A stretch of DNA of 64,000 nt from Apium graveolens (lineage: Eukaryota; Streptophyta; Magnoliopsida; Apiales; Apiaceae), in NCBI RefSeq assembly GCF_009905375.1, contig NC_133657.1:49607831-49671830 (forward strand), written 5' to 3'. Shown piece by piece: positions 8,973 through 18,587 of the stretch. Below the pieces are notes generated by a model. It saw only the letters and a list, made by a program, of their open reading frames with translations. It was not told where the DNA came from and searched no databases. Position 1 is the stretch's first letter. Every line of letters begins with the position of its first letter. The position numbers were made by a program, and so were the translations under genes.

Positions 8973-11900
8973 GTGCAGGGAAATAGAAGAAATCTATGGT
9001 ACTTGGACAGTGGCTGTTCAAGACACATGACAGGAGATTTCTCCCTGCTCACAGAGTTTAAGGAAAGAGCTGGCCCTAGCATAACCTTTGGAGATGACAA
9101 CAAAGGGTTTACTATGGGATATGGCTTGATTTCAACAAGGAATGTCATCATTGATGAAGTTGCATTAGTTGATGGTCTCAAACATAACTTACTGAGCATC
9201 AGTCAACTATGTGATAAAGGGAATACAGTTTCCTTCAATTCTGAAGCCTGTGTTGTCACTAGTAAGAAAGACAACAAAGTGGTTCTAACTGGAGTTAGAA
9301 AAGGAAATGTGTACTTAGCTGACTTTAACTCTGCAAATGCAGAATCTATTACTTGTCTCTTCAGCAAAGCAAGTTCAGTTGAGAGTTGGCTATGGCACAA
9401 GAAGCTATCCCATTTGAACTTCAAGACAATGAATGATCTAGTCAAAAAGGACCTAGTAAGAGGAATTCCTCTTGTTGAATTCTCAAGGGATGGTTTGTGT
9501 GATGCTTGTCAGAAAGGCAAACAAAGGAAAGCATCATTCAAAAAGAAGCTTGAAACAACAATTGATGAACCATTACAGCTGCTACATATGGATTTGTTTG
9601 GACCAGTCAATGTATTGTCAATTGCAAGAAAAAGATATTGCTTAGTGATTGTAGATGATTTCTCAAAGTTTTCATGGGTCTATTTTCTTGGATCAAAGAA
9701 TGAAGCAAGTGAAATCATTATCAATCACATCAGGCAAGTCAATAATCATCCTGACCTGAAGGTTAGGAATATCAGGAGTGACAATGGAACTGAGTTCAAG
9801 AATTTATCAATGAGGCTGTTCTGTGAAGAAAATGGAATCATGCATGAGTTCTCAGCTCCAAGAACACCTCAGCAAAATGGGGTAGTTGAAAGAAAGAACA
9901 GATCTTTAATTGAGGCTGCCAGAACAATGCTTGAAGAATCAAAGTTGCCAACATATTTTTGGGCTGAAGCTGTTAATTGTGCCTTTTTCACTCAAAATAT
10001 CTCTTTGATCAATCAAGCTAAAGGCATGACTCGTTATCAGTTGTTCAAGAGAAGAAAACCAACTCTAAACTTTCTTCATGTCTTTGGATGTAAATGCTTT
10101 ATACTAAGGAATCAATCTGACCATAAAGGGAAGTTTGATGCAAAGGCTGATGAAGGGATATTTGTTGGTTATTCAGCTGGAAAATCATATAGGGTCTATA
10201 ATCTAAGAACCAACATTGTTATGGAATCTGTGCATGTTGTGTTTGATGATAAAAAGATTGATGGACTAACAGATGAGGGACAATATGAGAGACTCAAATT
10301 TGACAACATTGAGATATATTGTGATGATAGTGAAGAGGAGACTGATGGAGATAACACTTCAAAAGGGATTCAAAACATGCCCTTGGATAATGCACAAAAT
10401 ACTGCATCCGTTGAAAGTCAGAATTCTGCATCCGTTGATAGAGGCAATGCAGTATCCGTTGAAAGACATGGTGTATCATCCGTTGAAGTACTAAATGAAG
10501 CATCCGTTGATCATAGTTTATCAACGGATAATCGATTTACATCATCAGTTGATAGAACTCCAAGTTCCCTGCAAAGGACCAACAACTCAGGGGGAGTTTC
10601 AACTAGTCAACACTCTGTCTCACATCATGACAATACTGAGGCCACCTCATCTAGAGCACATCTTCCACTTCAAAGGAAATGGACCAAGAATCATCCCTTT
10701 GAACTGATCATTGGTAATGCATCATCTAAAGTGCAAACAAGAAGAGCTACTCAAGATGAATGTCTGTATAGTAGTTTTCTATCTCAGGAGGAACCTAAGA
10801 AAGTGGAAGAAGCCTTATTGGATCCAGATTGGATATTAGCTATGCAGGAAGAGCTAAACTAATTTGAGAGAAACCAAGTTTGGAAGCTGGTACCCAAACC
10901 AAAGAACAAGAGTCCTATTGACACAAAATGGGTATTCAGAAACAAGATGGATGAAAATGGCATTATCATAAGGAATAAAGCCAGATTGGTTGCTAAAGGC
11001 TATTCTCAGCAAGAGGGAATAGATTTTGATGAGACATATGCTCCTGTTGCAAGACTTGAAGCCATCAGAATTTTTCTAGCATATGCAGCTCATGCCAATT
11101 TCAAAGTCTATCAAATGGATGTCAAGAGTGCATTTCTAAATGGGAAATTAGAGGAAGAAGTCTATGTAAGTCAACCTCCAGGATTTGAAGATCCAAATTT
11201 TCCAGACTATGTGTATTATCTGTTGAAAGCACTCTATGGACTGAAGCAAGCACCTAGAGCCTGGTATGAAACCTTATCAAAATTTCTTTTGGAGAATCAC
11301 TTCACTAGAGGTACTGTTGATAAAACTCTCTTCTTTAGAAATGTTAATGGCTCTAGTATACTTGTTCAAATTTATGTAGATGACATAATATTTGGTTCTA
11401 AAGATGATAAACTTTGTAAAAAGTTTGCTAAGCTAATGCAAAGTAATTATGAAATGAGCCTTATGGGAGAACTAACCTATTTTCTTGGTTTACAAATTAA
11501 ACAAGTTAGTAATGGAATTTTCATTAGTCAAACTAAATATATTCATGATCTTTTAAAGAAGTTTGACTTAATGGAATGTTCATCTGCAAAAACTCCCATG
11601 GCCACTGCCACCAAACTTGAATTAAATAAGACTGAAAGGTCTGTGGACATTACAAGTTATAGAGGCATGGTTGGTTCACTTTTATATTTAACTGCTAGTA
11701 GACCAGATATAATGTTTGCTACATGTCTGTGTGCTAGATTTCAAGCTGATCCTAGGGAGTCTCACTTAATAGCTATCAAAAGGATTTTCAGATATCTCAA
11801 GGGTACACCAAATTTAGGTATTTGGTATCCTAGAGAATCTGGCTTTGATCTAATTGGTTATTCAGATGCAGACTATGCAGGTTGCAAAATAGACAGGAAA

Positions 11901-12317
11901 AGTACAACAGGCTCCTGCCAATTCCTGGGAAACAAGCTTGTATCATGGTTTAGCAAAAAGCAAAATTCAGTCTCTACTTTTACAGCTGAGGCTGAATACA
12001 TTGCTGCTGGAAGTTGCTGCTCTCAAGTGTTATGGATGAGAAATCAACTCCTTGACTATGGACTTCATGTTGATAGAATTCCTATCTTTTGTGACAACAC
12101 AAGTGCCATAGCCATAACAGAGAATCCTGTACAGCACTCAAGAACCAAGCACATTGATATAAAGTACCACTTCATTAGGGAACATGTCATGAATGGTACA
12201 GTGGAACTACATTTTGTTCCAAGTGAACAACAAATTGCAGACATATTTACCAAGCCACTTGATGAATCAACATTCACAAGATTAGTAAGTGAGCTAGGTA
12301 TGCTTAATTACTCTTAA
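8973..12317 (+). pseudogene. pol: Copia-1 Pol (PR-INT-RT-RNase H), one premature stop
   Basis: One frame of 1115 codons interrupted only by TAA at 10860-10862 (EELN-stop-FERNQVW, where relatives have Gln; CAA to TAA). Residues 11-16 LDSGCS are the protease active site. GAG_pre-integrase (LWHKKLSHLN ... CDACQKGK) lies at about 140-183. Integrase catalytic D207 (HMDLFGP), D270 (RSDNGTEF) and E306 (VVERKN) are all present, with DX35E spacing. A repeat-bearing linker precedes RT ([15 protein letters not shown] at 11373-11384). RNase H follows ([32 protein letters not shown]). The start given is only the open-frame limit: Gag ends in another frame and the pol frame has its own TGA at 8961-8963, so how Gag-Pol would be made is unclear. 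Apart from the one stop, all domains look functional. Confidence 0.93.
10406..10529. repeat. 24-bp tandem repeat in Pol linker with ATCCGTTGA core
   Basis: ATCCGTTGA occurs at 10406, 10430, 10454, 10478 and 10502, exactly 24 bp (8 codons) apart, then the complement TCAACGGAT at 10521. In frame they encode repeated SVE/SVD units between integrase and RT. Sequence between the cores varies while core and spacing are kept. Confidence 0.9.
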
Positions 12318-12867
12318 AATTCATGTCCTTATTGCAATTTGAATTGAAGCCTGAAATATATTAGTTGCTAGAACAAATTTGACTTTTAACAAAGTTTATA
12401 TCATCAACGGATGTTTCCTATCCGTTGAAAGTCAAAATTGCTCTATCAACGGATATTCATTATCCGTTGAAAGACAAATACATTTCTGGAATTTTTATCC
12501 GTCAACGGATAAAACTGAAGTACCTTTCAACGGATGACAATTTGCCTTATCCGTTGAAATGTCACATCAGTCGATTCAGGTGTTTCAGAGCCGTATATTC
12601 TAATTTCTTAACCGTTGATACTCATACATACATCTGTATCTATTGGTTTTAAAGGTAGTTGTTAGAATACTTACAGTTTATTCTTAAACGGCTGAAATTC
12701 ACTAACATATACTTATTGATTAATCTTTTACTAATTTTTTTTTTTTTAAAGCATATAAGCCCTTCTGATTTTTCATTTTTACTTTACGCTTTCTTAAAAT
12801 TTCAAGCATTTACCATTTTCTCTCTGCAAAACCTTCAAGTTATTCTCTGCAATTACTACTCACAACA
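12318..12867 (+). promoter_or_regulatory. Pol-ORF2 spacer with internal promoter
   Basis: Holds exact TCAACGGAT at 12404, 12446, 12502 and 12527 and ATCCGTTGA at 12420, 12462 and 12549. Two pairs (12404-12428 and 12446-12470) have the form 9-mer, 7-bp spacer, complement. ATCCGTCAACGGAT (12497-12510) is an overlapping near-palindrome. The cluster ends with TTAACCGTTGATA (12608-12620), the same 13-mer that ends the LTR array. A TATA box CATATAAG (12752-12759) and a pyrimidine-rich leader precede the ORF2 ATG at 12868. This looks like a second promoter for an ORF2 mRNA. Confidence 0.7.
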
Positions 12868-15800
12868 ATGGCACCAGTCGTGAAAATTATGTCTCAATCT
12901 GGGTTCATCTATGAGAAGAACAATTTCATAGCTTTGGTAGAAAAGAATGAAGTCCATTCAGACTATCACAAAATGATGGACTTCATCAAAAACTGTAAAC
13001 TTAGCTATGCAATGCTGGAAGCCCCAACGATTTACTGTGAAGCAGTTGAGGAGATTTGGACAACTGCTGAGTTCAACTCCATAGATATGACTATCTCCTT
13101 CACTCTCAAAGGTAAAAATCACTGTATTAACTGTGATGATTTACAAGCATGTTTTAAATTACCTGAGAACAATGCCATGACACCACACACTGATAATGAT
13201 GTATCCAGCATGTTAGATTCCATAGGTTATTCTCTTAACTCTGCTAGTTTAGGGAGTATTAGAAGAAAAGGCCTTAGGAAAGAATGGAGTTTTCTTGGGG
13301 ATGCCTTTATAAAGGTTTTCTCTGGGAAAATTAGTAATTTTGATGCCATAACTTCATCTCTTGTTAATATGCTCTATATGCTTGTTTCTGATAGGTATTT
13401 TAACTTTAGCAACTATGTGATGCTAGAATTGGGTACTAGATTAGGTAACAAAGCTAATAGACCTAATAACATCTATTATGCTAGATTCTTTATGTTATTG
13501 GCTAACCATGTTGCTGAAGGTTTGGTCATAATCAATGAGAATAATAAACTCAAGTGCTGGGCACAAGAGAAAAGAGTTCTTGCAGATTTATTGAGAATGG
13601 ATCTCAACAGCAGTGTGCCATTGGTATATTTACCAATCATGAATGCACCTCAGGTAGGTGAGGTAATTGCTTCTACAACTCCTACTTCTTCCAACCCCTC
13701 TATTTCTTTATCTTCTAGTGTGGCCATGAAATCTGTGACAATGCCCCAACAGATTTCTACCAAGGTCACCAAAACTAAACTTTCAAAATCAAAGACAAAG
13801 AAAACCACCTCTGTTGTTTCTCAAAAGACAACAGTTGTAACACCAACCATTAACCCTGAGGGGAGTGAACAGGGTGTGAGTGGTGAGGGGAGGGGTGAAC
13901 ATCAAAGAAACCCCCAGGATAAGGAAGGAGAGTTAAGTGCTTCCCAAGCTAGCCAAGCCACAGTTTCTCAAAAAGCTGTGGTGGTTGAAAAGGTATCTAG
14001 CACATCCCTAGTTGCATCCTCCCAAAAGGATGTTACTATTGAAAATAGTTCCCAACCAGGAACACAGAACAAACGAGGGAGGGACACTGAAGCCAAACAC
14101 TCACCAACAAAAGCTTTTATTAGAAGAAAGAAGGCTAGAACCCAATCTTCTACACAGGGTGCACACACTGCACAGATACATCCATCTGTATCTATGCCTT
14201 CTCAAACTCAGTTTGATGTGGCTCCAATAAATGTGGAGTCACAGCCCCATTCTCTCACAATAATCACACATCAATCACCAAACACTTCATCACCATCTCT
14301 GGATGTGGATATGTTATTCCCATCAATTCCTGATTCTCCCTCTTTACAACTCAGGGAGGAGCCCCACTCAAATACAGGTGATCATCATCTCTTAGATGAT
14401 TTGTTGGATCACCCGCAAATTCTTTCAGATATAATTGAAGGATCTGTGTCACCACATCTCAAATCAATCTACACAGATTCAATAGTTATATCACTTTCAA
14501 TTTCAACTTCTTTTCCTTCTTCAACGGATATCACTCATCCGTTGACAAGTGGTTGCTCTTCAACGGATAAGCTTAACAGCAGTTATCCGTTGATAACATC
14601 AGTTTCACCTTCAACGGATATTCCACATCCGTTGATAGTCTCTCCACACATAACTGAATCAATTCCAAGTGAAGAAGACATGAATACTGTGCAATCACTC
14701 TTAGGATTGAGGGAAGGGAGTGAAAATTTGAGTGAGAGGCTGGGTTGCTCCCAGGCAAAAGGAGAGATTGAGAGCTCAAAAATGCATGTTATTTCTTCCA
14801 GCATGGCAAAAGTAAGTGAGAGGAGTACCACCTTAGTAGGTGAAGGTGAGGGAGTGAGTTGTGTGAGCCAGGGGGAGCCCCTGATGCAAGAAAATAGAGA
14901 AAAAGAGAGAAAGGCAGGTACAGTAGATATAAGGGTGGAACCAGCCATTGCTAGTGAGTCAATGATTGTGGATGATGCTGAAAAGGAAAGACAATTTCAG
15001 CAACATTACAAAGCTGTAATTGATAACATTTCCTTGGATGCTGACACTTTTACTCATCCTGTGTCAGCCTATCAAATGTTGGCTGCTCAGGGCAATGAGG
15101 AGGCAGAAAAGACACTACATCTAGTACACACAACAGAATCTCTTCAAAGGGATAAAGCTGCTATTGACAAGATGCCTTCTACAGCTGGTGAGCCATCTGA
15201 GGAATTTGGAGTAAATTCTGATGATGATGACTCTGTTTCTTTTGATGGAAGCATGAACTTAGGGGCAGATGAAGTCCCTAGTTCAATTCCAAATCTACCT
15301 GAATGGGCTTTGACAAAGGAGTATAGATCAGGGGAATTCAATGTCTCCTTAGTCAAACAAATCAACACTATTCAACAGGCCATTCAGAACACTTCACATG
15401 CAAGTATCAAGGCTATCCTTCAAGCCCACCTGGACTCACTGCATCTCATGAAGTTGCAGCAAGTAAAGCATAATCTGAGTATGGATGATCTCAGGAAGGA
15501 TATTGCTGACTTGAAATCTTACAGTTCTGAAAAATTGGATTCAGTCATGCCCTATGGTACTTTGCAGGACTTGGTTTTGAGATTGAAAAAGGAATCAGTT
15601 ACTGAGAAAAGGCTGGCCAAGTTGGAAGACAGAGTTCAAGTTATTGAAGATTCTGTGGCCACCATTCTTCACAACCAACAATCTCAAACCAGTCTCCTAA
15701 TGCAGCTGGCAAAAGCACAAGGCTTGACCCCTCTCCTTGATGATAACAAAAAGGGGGAGAGTAAAAGGGAAGGGGAAGGAGAGCCATCTACAAAAATCAA

Positions 15801-17376
15801 AATATCTAAAGTGCTAGTTCCTGCCATCACTACTTCTCCAATCATTCAAATCAAAGGAAAGCCTGATGGAATTGATTTGATTCAGCTAGCAACAGCTGAA
15901 ATTCAAGTGAAAGAGCAAAGGAGGAGAATTGATGAAAGGTTGCAACTGTTGTTTGGCTCTACACAAGATAAATCAACATCTGTGAAATATAGCACAAAGA
16001 TTGAACCAATCAACATGGAGCTCAAGCCAGTAGGGAGACATAAGGATGGAGAAGCTTCTTCCAAAGAACTACAAGCTATAATTCTCAAGCCCAATAAAAG
16101 ATCCAATAAGGACTCTACAAAGAATCCTTTAAAAGAAGTGGACTTTCCTCCTTCAAAAGCTGATGAGAACAAGCTTTTAGGTAGGAGTATTGCTTATCTC
16201 AAAGAGACCATGGATGAGGCTGTAAGGAGAAATAGGGCTATTATCTCTAGAGAGGGAAAGAGCATATGTGTGATGCAAGGACATCCCAAATTCTCAATAG
16301 CAAAGAAGGAAGAAGACAAGCAACTAAAGGCTGACAAAAGAGCACAAGCAAAGCTTGAACAACAGTTAAAGTCAAGTCAAGTTGAAGAAGAGAAAGGAAT
16401 TGAAGTCAGGGGTGAAGACAAGATTGCAAACCTAGATGAGGTTTTTGGGAGTATATTTGGTGAGAGTATGGAAGAAAGAGAGGAATGGCAGAAGGGAAAC
16501 AGAAGAAAGGCCAAGGCACATAGAAGGAGTGAAGATAATACTGAAGTAACCAAATCTATATCTAAACCACTACCTTCCATACCTGAACCTCTTGTTGCTA
16601 ATCCCACTATAAACATCCATGGTGAACCAATCATTCCAAAAGAGGAACCTATTGATTGGGACACCATCAAATTGCCTACCTTTCTAACCACTCTTCCACT
16701 ACCAAAGAAACAGAAAAGAAAACCCAAATCTACACCTCCCATAACCTCTAAGAAATTCACTCAAAAACAAAAGCCTAAGCCTAAGCCATCCATTTCTAAA
16801 GATGATTATGTTCACATCTGTGACATAAAAGAAATTTCAGACATTGAACTCTATCTGGATGAGCTGGAGGATGTAAGAGGAATAGCTGCTTACAGACAGC
16901 TACCAGAGAGATTAGTGTTCAGATACAAAGGAGCTGGGGAAAGAACATGGCCTCTTCACAGGATTCTGAATGAAGGCTACTCTACCTTGATTAGAGTCTT
17001 TTCAGCTATACAAAAGGATTCTGGCTTTACCAGAACTGCCAAGACTGAAATTCTCAACAAGATTGCCCATATAAGGAAAACTTGGAGGGAGCCCAATGCT
17101 TTACCCAGGACTTTACTCATTCAAGAAAGGGGAATTACAATTCACAAATCACCTCATTGGTTGATGGAATTTAGAGATGATAAAGGAGTCAGAAGATTTT
17201 TCAGACTTGAAGACCAACCCAAGATTGCCAGCAATGAAACTCTCAAGGAAATGCAATCTAAGTTGGATATCAGTGTTGAAGATGAAGCTGAATTCTTCAG
17301 ACAACTCCAACTCCAAATTGAGGAAAATGACAGAGGGCTAGGAAAGAAAACCAGGGAACAAAGAAGAAAAAGGTGA
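12868..17376 (+). CDS. Copia-1 ORF2: large Sirevirus third-ORF protein, function unknown
   Basis: A 1502-residue intact frame after pol. The N-terminal 30-240 residues form a predicted helical domain (EEIWTTAEFNS, CFKLPEN, SNFDAITSSLVN, NNIYYARFFMLL) resembling the 'putative plant transposon protein' type of domain; the same pattern is in the ORFs at 31138-34881 and 62098-63545. Residues about 400-424 hold two basic clusters (KRGR and RRKKAR), a bipartite-type nuclear signal. A long Ser/Thr/Pro-rich part contains six TCAACGGAT copies. A coiled-coil-like part (about 830-960) and a second folded region (about 1315-1470: WPLHRILNEGY, FTRTAKTEILNKI) follow. I see no signal peptide or membrane helix, so an envelope role is not supported. 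Translation should come from the internal promoter upstream. Confidence 0.85.
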   Translation: MAPVVKIMSQSGFIYEKNNFIALVEKNEVHSDYHKMMDFIKNCKLSYAMLEAPTIYCEAVEEIWTTAEFNSIDMTISFTLKGKNHCINCDDLQACFKLPENNAMTPHTDNDVSSMLDSIGYSLNSASLGSIRRKGLRKEWSFLGDAFIKVFSGKISNFDAITSSLVNMLYMLVSDRYFNFSNYVMLELGTRLGNKANRPNNIYYARFFMLLANHVAEGLVIINENNKLKCWAQEKRVLADLLRMDLNSSVPLVYLPIMNAPQVGEVIASTTPTSSNPSISLSSSVAMKSVTMPQQISTKVTKTKLSKSKTKKTTSVVSQKTTVVTPTINPEGSEQGVSGEGRGEHQRNPQDKEGELSASQASQATVSQKAVVVEKVSSTSLVASSQKDVTIENSSQPGTQNKRGRDTEAKHSPTKAFIRRKKARTQSSTQGAHTAQIHPSVSMPSQTQFDVAPINVESQPHSLTIITHQSPNTSSPSLDVDMLFPSIPDSPSLQLREEPHSNTGDHHLLDDLLDHPQILSDIIEGSVSPHLKSIYTDSIVISLSISTSFPSSTDITHPLTSGCSSTDKLNSSYPLITSVSPSTDIPHPLIVSPHITESIPSEEDMNTVQSLLGLREGSENLSERLGCSQAKGEIESSKMHVISSSMAKVSERSTTLVGEGEGVSCVSQGEPLMQENREKERKAGTVDIRVEPAIASESMIVDDAEKERQFQQHYKAVIDNISLDADTFTHPVSAYQMLAAQGNEEAEKTLHLVHTTESLQRDKAAIDKMPSTAGEPSEEFGVNSDDDDSVSFDGSMNLGADEVPSSIPNLPEWALTKEYRSGEFNVSLVKQINTIQQAIQNTSHASIKAILQAHLDSLHLMKLQQVKHNLSMDDLRKDIADLKSYSSEKLDSVMPYGTLQDLVLRLKKESVTEKRLAKLEDRVQVIEDSVATILHNQQSQTSLLMQLAKAQGLTPLLDDNKKGESKREGEGEPSTKIKISKVLVPAITTSPIIQIKGKPDGIDLIQLATAEIQVKEQRRRIDERLQLLFGSTQDKSTSVKYSTKIEPINMELKPVGRHKDGEASSKELQAIILKPNKRSNKDSTKNPLKEVDFPPSKADENKLLGRSIAYLKETMDEAVRRNRAIISREGKSICVMQGHPKFSIAKKEEDKQLKADKRAQAKLEQQLKSSQVEEEKGIEVRGEDKIANLDEVFGSIFGESMEEREEWQKGNRRKAKAHRRSEDNTEVTKSISKPLPSIPEPLVANPTINIHGEPIIPKEEPIDWDTIKLPTFLTTLPLPKKQKRKPKSTPPITSKKFTQKQKPKPKPSISKDDYVHICDIKEISDIELYLDELEDVRGIAAYRQLPERLVFRYKGAGERTWPLHRILNEGYSTLIRVFSAIQKDSGFTRTAKTEILNKIAHIRKTWREPNALPRTLLIQERGITIHKSPHWLMEFRDDKGVRRFFRLEDQPKIASNETLKEMQSKLDISVEDEAEFFRQLQLQIEENDRGLGKKTREQRRKR
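14521..14635. repeat. Three TCAACGGAT inverted pairs inside ORF2
   Basis: Pairs at 14521/14537, 14560/14585 and 14611/14627 (forward 9-mer, then complement). The first and third have exactly 7 bp between arms, as in the pol-ORF2 spacer; the second has 16. In frame they give repeated STD and HPL/YPL peptides in a Ser/Thr-rich stretch. Each can form a 9-bp stem in RNA. Confidence 0.9.
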
Positions 17377-17564
17377 TTTGCTCAGGCTAAAGGAGTATCC
17401 TTGGAAATACTGTAAATCTTCAATTTCCTCCTAGTACATATATTTTTGCAGCATTTTCAAATTTCTACTTAGTTTCAATTCATATATCTGTTAAGTGTTT
17501 TGTTATCATCAAGTTAACCCTGAATTTATGCCTACAATTCTTATAGACATAAATAGGGGGAGAT
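17377..17564 (+). other. Copia-1 3' untranslated stretch and PPT
   Basis: Short non-coding tail after ORF2, ending in the purine tract AGGGGGAGA (17555-17563), one T before the 3' LTR. The tract primes plus-strand synthesis. Confidence 0.85.
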
Positions 17565-18582
17565 TGTTAGGAATATATGTGCATTGGTTTGATGATATGT
17601 TTAACAAAACACTTAAGTAGAAATTCAGTGTCTATAGCCTCAACGGATAAGACCACTTTGGCTATCCGTTGATGGTGTAGCTTTACTTAGAAATAAGTCT
17701 AGTGTTGTAGCATATTTCAGTCTCTGTATTTAAGATGTAATTCTTAGAAGTTGAGAGAAACTATGAGTCATGTTGACTACTAGAAGATATGCAGATAGGA
17801 AGGCCAATTGTAAATATTTCATGCCTTGTAATTGTGTATAAATGAAGTGGTATCAACGGATGATTTAAAGACCTTCAACGGATGAGAAGCTAAGCTTCAA
17901 CGGATGTCTCTAAAGCTTCAACGGATAACATCCTTCAACGGATGAGTGCATCAACGGATGAAAGCTTCAACGGATGTTCTGTTGATTAACCGTTGATAAG
18001 TGGTAGTTGTACCTACAAACAGAGGCACGTGGGTGAACAGAGATAACTGAAATGTGGCAGCCTAATTTCAGGAACATCAGAAAAAGCAGCCGTTCTACTC
18101 TAGTATAAAGAGGCATTAAGTCAACAAAGTACTGGAGTGAACTGGAGAAGAAACAAGTGGAGATCTTACTTTATTATTTTATATATCCTTGTCTTCACTT
18201 GTAAACTTGGTAATATAAAAACCAAGTAGTAGCTAGTAATTAGATAAGAATTTTTCCAGAGCTGTTTAGAAAAATCTTGAGAGAAAAATTATCTAGTTTG
18301 TACTAGGATGCAGCTGTGATCAAATTCTTAGATCACAGAATTTCTGAAATACCATCTCTGGTGGAACAACAAATCCACCAGAAAAGTTTTTAAAGGTTTA
18401 TTGTGTTCTTTACATTTGTGTTTGAATATATATCTGTCTGTATCAGCTTAAAGCAATTCACACACTTGTTCATCTTGAACACACAGTCTTTATAAACTGC
18501 TCAAAACTTGAAAAAAAAAGTTTTGAGATTTACATTCAACCCCCCTTCTGTAAATCTCATTGTTAGTTCTCTAGAAATAACA
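17565..18582 (+). repeat. Copia-1 3' LTR
   Basis: Starts TGTTAGGAATATATG, ends AGAAATAACA, 1018 bp, four substitutions and one indel from the 5' LTR. It has the full TCAACGGAT array; the copy mutated in the 5' LTR at 5841 is exact here. Confidence 0.95.
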
Positions 18583-18587
18583 TAAGG
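18583..18587. other. Target-site duplication TAAGG, right copy
   Basis: Same 5 bases as 5450-5454, directly after the LTR. Confidence 0.95.

Larger units (their letters stand above)
5455..18582 (+). mobile_element. Copia-1: young Sirevirus-like Ty1/copia element with third ORF
   Basis: A 13,128-bp element with LTRs of 1017 and 1018 bp, TSD TAAGG, a PBS matching initiator tRNA-Met, a gag frame, pol (PR-INT-RT-RH, the Ty1/copia order), a large third ORF after pol, and a PPT. The extra ORF after pol and the Gag layout fit Sireviruses. The LTRs differ at four sites (all transitions) plus one A-run indel, so insertion is recent. Pol has one in-frame stop (10860-10862) and the first Gag zinc knuckle has lost a Cys, so this copy is probably not autonomous. 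It carries a dispersed 9-mer, TCAACGGAT, throughout. Confidence 0.95.

Noticed and set aside
12868..17376. Retroviral envelope gene
   Set aside because: Position after pol fits, but no signal peptide, membrane helix or cleavage site is visible; basic nuclear-type clusters argue against it.
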